A stretch of DNA of 64,000 nucleotides from Lates calcarifer (GCF_001640805.2 NC_066836.1:3730071-3794070); one strand, 5' to 3'; positions 47,316 to 60,530 are shown, numbered from the stretch's first letter. Program-made: numbers and translations. Notes: generated by a model from the letters alone, not told the origin.

Positions 47316-50300
47316 TTAGACAGAAATGCATCATGTTGTCAGAAACACAACCTCGAATGAACAAAAATAAACAAGCTTAATCTCATTCCTATTTAATGGT
47401 CACAAGTAACATGATAAAATGTCCTTACAACTACATCCATGTGTCAGTAAGACTAATGGGGTATTCATTTGTTTGTGGTCGACACCAGAATGACTCCAAA
47501 GTTTCCCTGAGTGTCACTGACCTCAGGCTGCTGTATACTATCAATCATTTTAACAAGGCAACCATATCGAGGATCAAAATATTAACATCATTATTCGGAC
47601 ATTATTATCAGCTGCCTGTGTTTAAGGTCACATTAAATAAGCACAATAAATTCACAAGACTAGGTGACATTGGTACCGAGATATATCAGTATCACCTTGT
47701 TTCACGGTACTGACACGTGGTTCAAGGACAACGGGACCTTTTCGTAATAATGTTCCTAAAAATGATTCACCCTCTTGTACTGTGATGAATCTACTCTCCC
47801 TTTGGGATGAAATTACATGTTGTGTGTCAAGCTGAGGCAGAGTAATACGCTCTGATTATCAAGCAATGCACCGAATCTTCGACTATCTCCAAGGAATGCT
47901 AATCATTCTTCTATTGGATTTTTCTGTGACGCCTGCCATTAATCCTCACCATGGTCTCGTGTGATGAAACTGCGGCACTCTTTTGAACGCAATTAACTCC
48001 CATGATCGCTTTTGAACCTCGCTGCATTGAGTGCTGTGATCGAGAGAAATTACACTGGGCTATTGCTAGTATTTAATGGACCCACGAGTGTCAATTAATG
48101 AAGAGAAGCTTTTCACTGCACCTTCTTTTCATGTCCACTAGCCCAGGTTTTATTAAAATGCACTTATCCCAAGCCTCTGCTTTTGAAATGAACAGCCTTG
48201 GCATTACAATAACCCGCGTCCTGTTGTGATTAGCCTGAGGGTGCTAGACCTCCATCGCTGTGACTTTAGACCCAACTCTGCCTCTGGTTTGACTTTAGTG
48301 CTTCAGGCAAGGATTTGGTAGAAGGGAACAAATTGCACACTTTTATCAAGTTAGATCAGTTCTGATATTCTTGCCCTCAACAAAAATGTGCTGCAGTGGT
48401 TCTAAGTCAGCACCGCATCTGACTCAACCATATCCAAAAGCTAAACTCGCACTTTGCATTTTACCCATAATGTTGATGTCCATGTTTTCATCTGCATCTT
48501 ATTCTTGATTATTCCTGTGTTGAGACTTTTTTGGCAAGTAACTTCACAGATAGATATATAACTTTGCACCTTACTGAGCTCTTGGTCTTGACATTCAAGG
48601 TATAGTAACTTGAAAAAGAAGCACAAGCCCCTTGGAATGACAGATATTCAGACTTAATTCAGTTTTTCAAGTTACTGAACTTGTTTAATGTTTATCAGGA
48701 CATGTAGTACAGTAGAGACCGCCTCCCTGCAGATTTGATCATGAAAGCCACTATTCCTACTTAACCATTGCACTAGTTTGGAGTCACTCTCAGTTTGTAG
48801 TGGTGAATACTTGAAGATGGAACTCTGAGCCATATGTGATCTGGGGACATTATCATTATCTTCTGTGTTGTGAAGACAGATTGCACTCAGGCAGATGCTA
48901 TTCCCCTTGAATGTTCATTTTTCTTGAGCTATTCCCAGGCCTTGACATGTATTGGTTAGAAAAATCTGTTTGGTGTGGGAAAGGAAGGTTTAAAGAGTTA
49001 CTTATAAAAATTCTGTCCTGGGCAGCATCAGAATAGATCATCTTTGGCCCCTGTGGTGAAAGATAAGTTTAGGTAAGATAAGTTTTATTAAGGTTGAAAC
49101 AGGTGATCAATTTCATGGAGAGAAAACATATGTTGACCATTTTTACTGCCTCAACTTCCTCTTTGTAACTTCTTTCTGGGCTTTGAGAATGTCACATTAC
49201 TGCTGTTCAATGAAACAGCCAATATTCTTATTTTCCTGTTTTTTATTCTTGTTTTTGTCTTATCAGTCTTGTATTTTAACACTGCTCCATCTGAGCTGCA
49301 CTTGTTGTCAGTGCTGAAGTGAGGTCGAGGGTAAAGGAAAGAAACAGGACACAGAGCATAAGGCTGTCCTCCAACAGGTCCACTCATTAACCTCGGTATG
49401 ACAGTCAGCTGTAGTGAACCTACAGTCAGGACATTTCGCGTCTGCAAACCTGCTGTCAAGCTCATGTATTGTGTCTGTTTTTATTTATGGCTCCAGTGAT
49501 AAGCCCTGACACCACAGCATCTGGCTGAACAATTATTCCTGCAATACCCAGGGGAGAATGAGATTATGTCGCCTCCCCCCATGAGCACTGCAGCACGCAG
49601 CTCTCTAATTCAGTGTCTCCAGAGGGAGGCAGGGGTGCTGAACACACAGCATGGCAACAGATTGTGTTAAATGACAGATGTTGAATGTTGAAAAGTTTGT
49701 TTAAACTCATCTTTTTTCAGTAAGCCCAATAAGATATTCATATAGATGAATAGATGAAGAACTATATATTGTCTATTTTGGTTTTGTCTAGAACGAAGTG
49801 CTCTTTGGTGTCGGTCTTTTCTTCCTGTCTTTGAATCGATTTGGATTGATTTGTTTTAGCTCTGTAGAGTTGCATCCACTCACTTCTGGGACATTACCCT
49901 GGATAACCACACTGTTGGTCACCACGCAGTTCTCAGCAATTAGGGGTGAAAGTGTTAATTAAAAGTGTCAGTGAAGCTAGAAGACAGCTGTGGACAGGTC
50001 AGCTGAGGAGAATGTTACTGTTCCGCTTTTCAAGCCTGCATGTGTTTTTTTTTTTTTTTTGCCAAGTACCTGGAGCCCATTGTGTGCAAATCATTTTTTG
50101 TTACCTCAAGGCTACAAAAAATCCATTGAGTATAGCCATAGTGTTAAATGCTGCTGAGGTTAAAGAATCCAAAACACAGCAATCCAAATAAAAGCTGTGG
50201 TCAGGACATGTGCTTTGAAAGATTCAGCCAATAAAAGAATTTGTAAACCATATGCACTGAAGCAAATTGAACAAATTCAGCTTTACAGCCATAGTTTGTT

Positions 50301-50500
50301 GTTGCAGCTGATCACCAGCTGTGAAGGATCACTAATCACAGGAAAATATTGTCAATCAGAATCCAGTCAGAGATGGTAAATCATCAAGCCTCATGGATTT
50401 AAACACTGCTGTCACCTTGCAGGTTTTAAGAGACTGAATTTGTGGCACAGTTAACAAATCTGATTCCATGGGTAAAATTTATCATTAAGCAATCTGAATT
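47316..50500. other. non-genic stretch with conserved-like block
   Basis: There is no gene. 47820-48260 is repeat-free, evenly composed and has ATTAATCCTCACC, CAATTAACTCCCATG and GTCAATTAATGAAG words, one of the best conserved-element look-alikes in the window. A run of about 16 T lies near 50.05 kb. Confidence 0.4.
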
Positions 50501-53500
50501 AAGAGGCATTTGCTTTTGGAGCTGCTGATATGGCCAGATGCAGTCTAGGTTTTGATGTGGTGAGGGGGTGTCAGTGGAACAGGACTGGCAGGCGTTTAAC
50601 AGATAATTGTTAAATATTCACCAAATCAGTCTTCCAGAGTTTGCCCAGCCTCTAATCAAAAAGCGTGGTGGGCATCTTGAGTAACTGATGCATAGCTAAT
50701 GACTTGGTGATTAATAGCCTGGCGCTTGACTCGCATAAATGTAGCTGATCCAAAGATGAGAAAGAGGAGGGAGGTGAAAACAAAGACCCTGCAATGTTCT
50801 GTGACGCGTTCAAGGCCACGGTACATTGTCAAGCCATCGCTCGTATAAAAGCCATCTAATTAGAGAAGAAAAGCTCAGTGCTGGGTGTGTTAATAAGTGA
50901 TGGGTGTTAATTAGGTTTGTCCAGGCATATGGAGATTCGCTCTCTGGATTAGCATGGCTGTGAATGACGACAAAGGGGGAGGGAAGGTTGGATTTCGTCT
51001 GCTGGCTCTTATTGGGTCCACAGCCTCTGTGATGGCAGGTCACCTGATCTGTGGTTGGTGTTTGGATGAATAGGTCCTCTGGGTTTTGTAAAGGTCGCAG
51101 CTTTGTTCCTCTTGTCAGTGGGGTGACTGTATCTGACCGGTTTCACCCTCTACTCAACAAGTGCCAGCCAAGAGAAGAAAAGACACTAATTACTGACACG
51201 CTGTTCTCGCTAATACCCTTCTCATTCAAATGAGGGTCAACGCTTTCCTCATCTGTATGCAAGCTACACAAAAGCAGCTATTAAATACCAAGAAATTTCC
51301 TCTGCCAGGTCACAAGAGCTGATAGATGAAATCTGCATCTGCATCTAAGGATCCCCCTGATGTGCGCAACAGCAGTACATGATGCCATTATCCCATGCTG
51401 TGTGCCTAGCTAAGACAGATGGTCCTGAGGGACCGGCCATCTCCCCAAAGAGACTATTGGTGGATGCAGCGTTGTACTGGGCTAATATTAGCCACAGATA
51501 AGGACACCTGCAGAGCGAGGACATTTGGCATCAACCACAGATATAGGGAAGCCTTCATTCCAGCCATATATAGCCTGGAGAAATGAGAGGAGGAAGGCCT
51601 GCTTGCTGTGATGCTCTCTGTCACTTGCTTTTCTGCCTTGAAAAATGTGTCTCTGGAAACAAATGGATTCCAGGCTTCATTTGTTTCTATTGTAGCCTGC
51701 TCAGGTTAGTTAACCCTATTTGTTTTCTACATTTTTTTATGTCAGCTGCACAGTTTGCATGTGTCATCTGTGCATATTTTTATTTTATAAAAAAGGAAAT
51801 AGATACAGGTGATACAGTTAATATTCAAATAGAGTAGTTGTTTACTGAGATACTTTATCTTGCACTTACGGCAGGGTCAGCTGTTTTCTATATTTTAGTT
51901 ACATAATTAAACAAGTCAAAGGGTTTTATTCAGATAGAAAACTGCAATTTCAGAATTGCCAGTGCAGGATGATGGTATAATTCGGGAGAATGTCCTCCAC
52001 CCAGAAGACCATGTTTCATGTATCCATCCTCAAGCTGTTTGTGCCTTGTTTCAGATGCATTCTGCTGCTAAAGACACACAGGCTATTCATCAAACAGGTA
52101 CAACAGACTGGAGGCACAGTTTGGCTGTCATGTGAAGCACACATGGCCTGTAATCACTGAAGTGCTCCTTCATGCATATTCACATAAGGCTGGACTCAGC
52201 AAATCATGGGAGGGAGATATGATATGATATAAATACCTTTCATACAGTTTTTGTCGTCATTAAAGGCAAGAAATACCAATAGAAAATATGAGCAATCAAA
52301 ATATATCTTGCTCTGTTTTAGTGTTAATAAATAAGTGCAGGGAAAACAATTGGAAGTTTCTAATATCAGTCATCAAGTCTTTTTGCATGTCATCACTGCA
52401 TTTTTTGCTTTTTTGATTTTTCATTTCACACAATAGAGTCTCTACTGACTTATATCTTGCAGAGGTGTTACTGGCTAACCTTTTCACCTCAGTGTTTAAT
52501 TTCAACAGGGTGTGTTGTCAGTAAAACTTTGGTCATATGCCATCTCCTCTCAGTGGAAGTTCATGGTGACTAAACAGCATTACATGACACATGAAAAGCT
52601 TAAAATGCATAGACAAGACACGCAAAATGTCCTCAAAAGTGCCATGCTGTTTATACGCCTTCCCATGATGTCATGCTATTTCATTGCTTGTTATGAGCAG
52701 TTGGTACAAATTGGATCTGCATAGTGGATTAAGTTGACAGAGCAAGTCATGTCAGCAGCAAGAGATGAGCCAATTTCTTAATAGGGATCTATTAAGTATC
52801 GCATTATTATTATAAAATTAACACTAACTCTCCTTTGAACTGTCTGACTGACTCAAGTGAAAGGATGTAATGAACAGAAAAAACAGTGGCCCCAATATAG
52901 TATTCCATTAAAACTGTGTAGAGCTGTTTTATTTATTAAAAGCTGTTACCCTGATAATTATATCTCAGAAGTACATGCCCCTGCATGTTTTCATATTTGT
53001 GGTTCCATGTAGCTCAGTGGTTCAGTATAAAAATATAACATGTTGGATCTGGGACTTGTTCACACTAATGCTAAATATGTACACTCTTAATGTGCTTTGG
53101 ATCAAATAGCATATCATTATGTAGGTCTGTTGCATTTGAATCCAGTAATTCAGTGTATTTTTGTTTCATAAATATTTTATTAATATTTGGTTTGAATATC
53201 TATTGGAAACAGATAAGAGGAAGTAAGGTTACTGTTTCTAATGAGCTGAATTTACTTTTAACTTCGACCAATCATTTCTACGACAGTAATATCCCTAGAA
53301 TATCAATCAAAATGTTCAATCTGTGCAGCACATTTCACACAATGTTTGAAATTTAAGGGGAAAAAAACATATAACAGAAGATCTCCACTTGTCAGCTGTA
53401 ATCAGTGGTTCACAATGATATCAAATGCTTCACCGTCATGCAATTATGATACTTGATATTTCCTTCATCGTGTTTTCTCTCTCAGCCGCTGTAGTGCCTG

Positions 53501-54099
53501 TCAATCTTAGGTTTTTCCTCAAGTGTGTGAATATGTGTGTGGGTGTGTGCATCCTTACGCATATGTCTGAATGAAAATGTGTTTGTCTTTGTTGTCAACA
53601 TGATGTAGGTGTGTATGGCTGAGTAATGGGTGAGGATTAAGACACGAGTTCAGTATTAACTTATTATTATATTTATGTTGAGGTTTCAGTGGGAGATAAG
53701 GTTACACATGTGATGTACACAGACCGAGAGGTAGACTATAGAGAATGGAGTTTGTTCACATCATGTCTGATCATCTCATTGCTTGGCTACAGTACACATA
53801 GCTCTGGAGGCCTGCATGTAGTCTGCTGGCCTCATTTTAACCACACACTCCTACACACACGCACACAAATGCACACACACACCGTCTGCTCACCGGCTGC
53901 TATCATCTGCTGGCATGAGCACACACCAGCTCGTGCCCTCCGGGGGGTTGGAGGGTTGTGGGTGGGAGGGCAGGTTTTCTGGCAGGCCCTCGGCTCTTCA
54001 CCCTGTACACTGGGCTGTCTGTCTCAGACTCCCCTCCTGTCAACTCAAGGACTCCTCTATCAAGTGTCTGTCACTATCGCTCTCTGTCTGTCTCTGCAG
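50501..54099. other. non-genic stretch with two conserved-like blocks
   Basis: There is no gene. 50560-51050 and 51240-51570 are repeat-free and rich in TAATTAG, GTTAATTAGG and GGGATTA-type words. The remainder is AT-rich. CA-rich text at 53.85-53.88 kb and a G-rich tract at 53.94 kb precede the candidate micro-exon. Confidence 0.4.
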
Positions 54100-54128
54100 A
54101 TAACTAACAGATGTCCAAGTCAGAGTTG
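54100..54128 (+). CDS. candidate micro-exon carrying a start codon
   Basis: A strong acceptor (CTCTCTGTCTGTCTCTGCAG) and a strong donor (TTG/GTGAGTG) define a 29-base segment. It contains ATG at 54111 followed by five codons (MSKSEL) in phase 0 to the donor. A short exon with the initiation codon at the end of the 5' untranslated region is a common vertebrate arrangement. If real, the gene continues to the right on the plus strand. I cannot identify it from six residues and no matching downstream exon was found within the window, so this rests on splice signals alone. Confidence 0.33.
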
Positions 54129-56515
54129 GTGAGTGACATACCATCGCGGTGAGGGTGGGTGGGATTATGCAGCGTGTAACAGGATTACAAGCGAAATGCT
54201 AGCTGTTGTGTGCAGCCGAAAAACACAGCATCCCGCTCGGATTACCGCTAATGTTGAGAACATGTCACTGCTTTTAAGTGAAATCTACGTTGACAGCGTT
54301 TTAGGAATGACCATGATTTACATAAAATTTATCTGGTGTGTTTTTAAAATGAAGTGAAATGCTGAAGGTTTAAAGAATGGAGGGTGTCATATAGATCTAT
54401 ATGCAGCTGTCTGGGCCCAGCTCATATGGATTTTTTGTAACTCATTAAAATCCACGCTGGCTGGGCATAATACGATCTTGACCCAGAACTGAGTTCCCCT
54501 CTTGATATATCTAGAAAACACAGACGATCACAGGCTAGCTTTGCAGAACTGGAAAATTAGAGGAAAACTAATACAGCAGCTGCAGTCAGTGGATGTCTAG
54601 AGGTTAAAACATAACACTGTCTCCCATCCTCAGCAGATGTATTGTAATAGAGCACCAAACAGCACAACTCTGAACTGAACTGAATCTTTTTTTAACCACT
54701 AAATCAAGTCTAGTCTCTGGTGAAGCTGCTGTGCTTTTGCATATTTTTTTATTGACTTCAATCACATAAGGCATGAGCAAAAGTAATGCCCATGAACAAA
54801 GCAGTTTCCTCCCTCTCCATTAGTTTGGCATCATCTCTCCAAAATAAAGAGAAGATCATTTGGGTTTAAGACATGATGTCCACCCCGACAGAATGATCTC
54901 ACAATGGATTATTAACCTCTTCAGTATGAGTATAATTTGAGACCCCTACAAAAGATTTGTTATTGAAATTTAGTCACACTATTCAATAGTTCATACTTTT
55001 GCCAATAAGGGGACTACAAAAAGATATCGAGTGAATTATTACACATTAACTCAGATTACAGACTGACCCAGTCACTGAAAAGCTGAGAAAGATGTCGCTT
55101 CGTAGAGCTAAGAGCTGTTGTTTTCACTGGGTGAAAGGTGAAGATCCTGCAAATATGTGTGAAACCAAAAGAGCAAAAAGAACATATATATATAATAGCT
55201 GCTATTTTTGCTATTTCTGGTGTAAGTGGAAATGTGTTTATCACTTCTGCGAAACACAAATGGTTTATTTCTAAACATTAGACTCAGATATAAATAGTCA
55301 CATTTATCATCATTTGCATAGCGATTACTTATATGGTGCATCATTTTTAAGTTTCCTGCGTTATCAATCATTTCACTCTCTAGATAATAGCTAAAATGTA
55401 AAAGCAAATGTTATGTCATTGTTATTGCTTGCACAGTGGCTTTTCTCTTACTGGTTTTGACATTCATGCTTTTTTATTATTATGTTGATAATCCTCATGA
55501 AACCTATAATTATGTGTTGAATGGATCTTCACCCCACCAGGGAAATCAATTAAATCTCAAAGGCTTTTTGTTTAATTTATGAGATGGGATTTTAATTCCG
55601 CTGGCTAATGAAAACTAATGAAAACTTCCATTCAGATATCAGTCATAGATCAGCATATCAATAGCATTGATGCAAGGCATTTTAATACATTAACCAGCCT
55701 AATTTGGAGCACGTGTCTCTAAGTGCTTATACATCAGGGATCCCATATCAAATATCACTATCCTGCTTGTCAACACAAACTATTTGCACCATCATTTACA
55801 TTTCAGGCATTCAGTGAAGCTTGTACACAGAAAAAATTTGCTCTGAATATGAGAGAAGGTAGAGCCCGCTCTTTAGACTGTTGATGGAAATATTTGTGGT
55901 TGCAGGGTGTGAACTTTAAGGTCATAGGGTTGCCTTCTAACCACACAACCAGCCTTCAAAGGATTGTATTTCAAGGCAGCCGATGATCCTCAACAAGTGT
56001 AATTTATGGGTCAGTGTGGCCGAGTCACAGTATATTAATTCTAAGACTTGATGCGGCGCATTGGCAATGACTGGGGCGGGTTGAACGAAACATTCAATGG
56101 ACTCCCGTCAGTCACTGCTGGTGGAAGTGAATTCTAATCCGGCTATAGTGCTGCACAGCTTACTAATAAACCACTCAGAGTGCAGGACGGAGAGCGTGTA
56201 CATCCCTGACTGCTACCGTGAACAGTGAATAAAGACCGGGATCAAGGCTAAAGTCTGAAACCAGACTCAGAGGTTCCGACCTTCAGGTTGCAAGGTCTCT
56301 GTGTGTACTCGCTGAGAATAGAAATAACCAGCCTATATGTGTACAGGTCTCACTGCCACAACCTCTAGCTTTAATACTACTAATAACAGCTCTCCCACTA
56401 TTGATGCTGCAGTTACTGCTACAACTACTACTTGTTTAACTAGACATAATTGGTCTTATCCATTAATAAGCCCAGCACCTCCAGATGTAGAGTAAGTTTA
56501 CAAAAATATACGTCC
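54129..56515. other. non-genic stretch with a conserved-like block
   Basis: There is no gene. 55530-55800 has AAATCAATTAAATCTC, TTTAATTCCGCTGGC, a tandem TAATGAAAAC pair and CAGCCTAATTTGG, and no simple repeats; it is a possible conserved element. 55.9-56.3 kb is more GC-rich with several CpGs and no recognisable element. Confidence 0.4.
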
Positions 56516-56695
56516 TGCTGGGGCTTCTTTTTTTTTTGTTGCAATAATTGGATAGGATTTAATAGAGGGCTGCCAGGAAAAGGAGTGAGAGGGAGAAGGA
56601 GGTAAACATGTAACAAAGGTTCCTGACTGGACTTCAACCAGGGATGTAGCAATTACATGGTTAGCATCTTAAACCCTTAGACCACAAGACTGCCC
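56516..56695 (-). mobile_element. tRNA-derived SINE, minus strand
   Basis: Read on the minus strand, the element starts GGGCAGTCTTG and has an RNA polymerase III box A-like TGGTCTAAGGG (complement of 56674-56684) and a box B-like GGTTGAAGTCC (complement of 56629-56639). It then has CCTTTGTTACATGT, a C/T-rich body (CTCCTTCTCCCTCTCACTCC), a TCCTATCCAATTATTGC segment and an A-run before GAAGCCCC. This order (tRNA-like head, GCATGT-type junction, CTCTCTCCC body, CTATCCAATAAA-like tail) matches a common fish SINE. Divergence is moderate and no clear target-site duplication was seen. Confidence 0.75.
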
Positions 56696-57049
56696 AAAGA
56701 AATTGATTTCCTGGTATAAAATGTAAACGTGGAGGCATGGAACATCGATGCTGCAGAAAAAAATACTTCAGAAACACATTAGTTGTTGCAGGTTCCACAT
56801 GCAAAACCATGTACTCAATAAATAAGGTTTTAGATGCACATTAGGTATCTGAACCACAGAGAAGCATAAATTGTTGAAGTCAGTGTGCTTGCTTGTTTGT
56901 TGGTTAGTTGAACAGAGCTCTCCTTCACACACGTTGTTCTACCATCAAACTTGAGGGAACTGGGCCCAGCAATGTTTAATACTTCCAAAACAAGACAATC
57001 CTATAAGCGCACCCACACAAGTTCGAACTCGAGTTCTCTTTTTCATTTT
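56696..57049. other. non-genic stretch
   Basis: Nothing recognised. Confidence 0.5.
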
Positions 57050-57165
57050 TTAACACAATTACTTTGAACAACTGAGTGGAGCAAGCCTTTGCAGAAAGAC
57101 TGTCCAAAGTGTGTACCATTATCCCCATTTAAAGGACTGCTGCATCTCTCCTCTGACAGCAGGCT
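57050..57165 (+). repeat. dispersed repeat, copy 2 of a pair
   Basis: It is collinear with 15690-15835: ACACAATTACTT, then GCAGAAAGACTGTC and AAAGTGTGTACCATTATCCCCA. It lies immediately before the Tc1 remnant. Confidence 0.55.
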
Positions 57166-57249
57166 TCTCACCTTTCTACACCTTGACCGTTATCAACTTT
57201 TGTCTTCAGAAGTAGTTGCATGACATATTGTACAGACTAGTTTGTTTTG

Positions 57250-57555
57250 AGTCACAACATTAAAACCACCCTCGTAACGTTGTGTACATCCCCCCTGGTG
57301 CTGCCAAAACAGCTCTGGCCAGTCAGAACATGGACACGGGACCTCTGGTGTCTGGTACCAGGACAATGGCAGCGAATCCTTGGGTGGGTTGTGGGGTGGG
57401 GCCTCCATGGATCTGGCTTGTTCCAGTGCATCTCACACTTTTTCGATTGGATTGGGATCTTGGGAGTTTGGAGGCCGGGTCAACATCTTGGGCTCTTTGT
57501 CGTGTTCCTCGAGACGTTTCAGAGCAAAGCAGAGCAGTTTTTGTAGAGTGTTGTT
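57250..57555 (-). mobile_element. Tc1-like DNA transposon, 3' remnant of transposase
   Basis: The plus strand begins with GTCACAACATTAAAACCACC, the inner part of a Tc1-family terminal repeat. Read on the minus strand it encodes, with gaps, the C-terminal part of a Tc1 transposase. In order there are EEHDKE, PPNS, NPIE (complement of about 57442-57453; the E is the third catalytic acid of the DDE triad), RSMEAPP and a degraded WQHQGG end. A TGA two codons after NPIE (complement of 57433-57435) and missing segments make it inactive. The N-terminal DNA-binding part, the first two catalytic aspartates and the other terminal repeat are absent. Confidence 0.85.
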
Positions 57556-60212
57556 ATTGCAGTGTCTTTTAAGTCATGGTACAACAGTCTATAAGCCAAC
57601 GGTGTGGCAACAGAAAGTCTTTCTATGCCATTTAATCCAACTGTTTTATCATCTATTGATAATTAGATGTTATGCACACCTGAAGCACACAATCGAAAAT
57701 TGCAAATGGGGTAAACACAAAAATGTAGACATTTTTTCTTACCATGTGTGAAACGCTTGTAAGCAGAGATTCTGAATCCATATTTTTCACATATATATAT
57801 ACACACCACGCCTCCATAGCCCACTAGTGTGAAACCACATTTAGAGAAGTGTTTCCAGTTTACAGAGCATGCATTCATGAAGCAAGTTTGCACAAAATCG
57901 TCTGTACCAAAGCGAAGATGTATATGTGGTCGATGTCCCTAGATATAAACAGCGTGGAGCAGAAATACATCAACATATTGTACTTGACCGTCATATCTCA
58001 AAAGAAATGTGTGTATTTTGGTAATACCTGTGACATTTTCTTGGCATTTGAATCCACCTCCACACTGTTCTCATGGAGGATGTACAGGAATCAGATTAGC
58101 CGTTTATATTGGATTTAAATCCCAGGATCAGAATTTCCTTCTTAAAACCCCTTTGAGTTGAATTCCCGTTGACATTTACGTCCGGTGATTGCTATTTCAG
58201 ATAGGCGTGACACCTAGCATGTTATTTAGATGTCATTTGGATAGTGGGTGGCGTTTCAACTTCCCACAAAGATTACTGTTGAAATTTCCTCTCGCCTCTT
58301 CTAGATGGAGTTATGAGAATGTGAGCCTCAGTGAAGCTGCCTGGCAGACTGACACGTCCATTACATGTAATGTTATGACAGTGGGGAGTCGGCTGCAAAT
58401 GAGAGCCTGAATGTGCGAGAGTAGATCACATATGTGTATTTTTGTGTGACTCCGACAGTGTTCAGATCAGTCTAATTGTATATATGAGAGTGTGAATGTG
58501 TTTCCATGTTTTTGCAGATGTTTGTGTGTTCCTACATGTTTTTATCTGTGTTTATATGTAAGTGTCATAACAAATCATTGGAAACATGCTTGAGCTTATT
58601 CTGTGTTCACACGTCCATCACTGTCTGACAAATGGAAACGTCTCCTCTCGGAGTGACAGATAGCAAACCGCCTCTTTTGTTTACTAAATGGAAATCTAGA
58701 GCAGTTTGTCATTTCTTACTGTAATGGTCAATCCCATCTCCTAGATATGAGGTTTATATTGTATATTTCTAATTCATTTTGCCAATTATGTTTTGAGAAG
58801 AAACATCGAGGGTGGATGGGACGCATCCAAAGTCTGGGCTTTTGACACCAGAAACCAGAGATTTATCATGTGGTTACATTCATGTTGATTAAGGGCAGAA
58901 AGAAATTGTGAACATTAAAAAAAACGAGTACAAGTAGATATTACAGAAAACGAAACAAAAAAAAATGTTGTCTGGAAACAATTTGGGACTTGATCAGGAA
59001 AGGTTTTTTAGAAAAGCGATAGCTCTGTAGCTTTCATGGCAGAAAAAAATTACTTAAATGTGTTGTGAGCTTTGGAGGTATATCATTTTGGGAAATGGTG
59101 ACTCTCTTAAATCTGATTGTTCCCCACGAGTGGTTTGTGAATTTTCAGTGAATATTCTGATCATCTTTACCCTCTGGAAAAAAAAGCCAACATTTATTGC
59201 AACTGACCAGTGGACCATAGCCTCTGTGTAAAGTTTAAGTCACACAAAAGCAGGATTTAATTAAGTAAAGGGTCAAAACCAGAGAATAGATTAGTCTAAA
59301 TTACTGAATACCTTGTAAAATGGCCACTACACCATCATAGCTTCACCCATTTTTGAACTGCTCTTCAAAGTGTCAATCCTCAACTTTAATATCATAGACA
59401 GATGCATGCTGGACATTCAAAGCCATGTGCAAGTCACACCCTCTGTTCTTTACATTCCTGCGCTGTCGTCTGAAGTGTCAAAATGAATCAGGTCTGCTGC
59501 AAAATTCTGAATCAGTCTCACTTAGATCTCTAACCATGATAAATGTACAGGAATTTGTCAAAGTCACGGTGTTACAGTAAGACTCTTAGTTTAGCATCAT
59601 ATTCCACCAGGACAGCAATGGTGTCACAAACAGTGTTTACACACACTGTGGACATTAAACCATTCCTTTCACAAACATCAACTTTTCCTGAAAAAAATCA
59701 GCAGTTTCACTGTGTTTTTTGAATCCAACCGATGATGGACGAGTACCGAGAGGATCAACCCAATAAATTAGCGGAACAGCAGCCTAATCATGTTAGCGAT
59801 ACCCACAGACATCTGGTAAACACTTCAGCTGGAACCATGCAAATGAACTCTGGCATAATGGACGGCCAATTATGGATTTGACTGATGGGGCGAGCAGAGG
59901 GGGGTTTGGTGCATTTGTGAGGGAGACTGAGCGTATCTGAATTTTTCAAAAAAAAAAAAAAAACAACATACTGTAAGACTTTTTGTGTTTGTAGAGATTG
60001 TGTATCTATACACACATACTTACTTGCAACACATGCTCTATGTGCTTGTGGCTGTAAACTAAGGAAGGGTGTGTGTACATGTTTTTCTGTGCACATGCAC
60101 ACATTTATATTCATATATGTATTTTGCTGCATACTCTGGGTGTAGAAGGCTTAATTTGTGCATTCATACCTCCTGCTTGCATGTCTCTGTTTATGCAAAT
60201 GTCCATGCTTAC

Positions 60213-60213
<1 letters not shown>
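57556..60213. other. non-genic stretch
   Basis: There is no gene and no recognised repeat. 57.85-58.15 kb is open in one frame but not protein-like. A-runs occur near 58.92, 58.96 and 59.95 kb. Confidence 0.5.

Positions 60214-60266
<53 letters not shown>
60214..60266. repeat. TA microsatellite
   Basis: About 26 uninterrupted TA units. Confidence 0.98.
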
Positions 60267-60270
<4 letters not shown>

Positions 60271-60310
60271 CCACATATTAAGTTCATTGTTTGAATGTGC
60301 AGAGAGGTCT

Positions 60311-60318
60311 TTGTGTGT

Positions 60319-60358
<40 letters not shown>
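60311..60358. repeat. TG microsatellite
   Basis: About 24 TG units with one GA interruption, 45 bases after the TA array. Confidence 0.98.
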
Positions 60359-60526
60359 ACATGTGCGCTCCCCTGCGGACTCGTCATCTGTGTGTGACAG
60401 TGTGACAAATTTACATTACAGCGCTCACCTGTAGACGTGCAGGGGGGCAAAAAAGATAACTATCGATATTGCCATGGTAACTGTCGCCCTGCTGTTCCCG
60501 GAGATCCACAGTGCCACAATGCAGAG

Positions 60527-60530
<4 letters not shown>

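Noticed and set aside
53689..54132. 147-codon plus-strand frame, the longest in the window
   Set aside because: It is made of CA-rich and G-rich low-complexity text, and overlaps the strong splice acceptor and donor of the micro-exon candidate.
60027..60054. 28-base minus-strand micro-exon look-alike (TTTACAG ... GTAAGT)
   Set aside because: It is too short to judge, in a TG-rich surrounding, with no neighbouring exon; the splice words are expected by chance at this rate.
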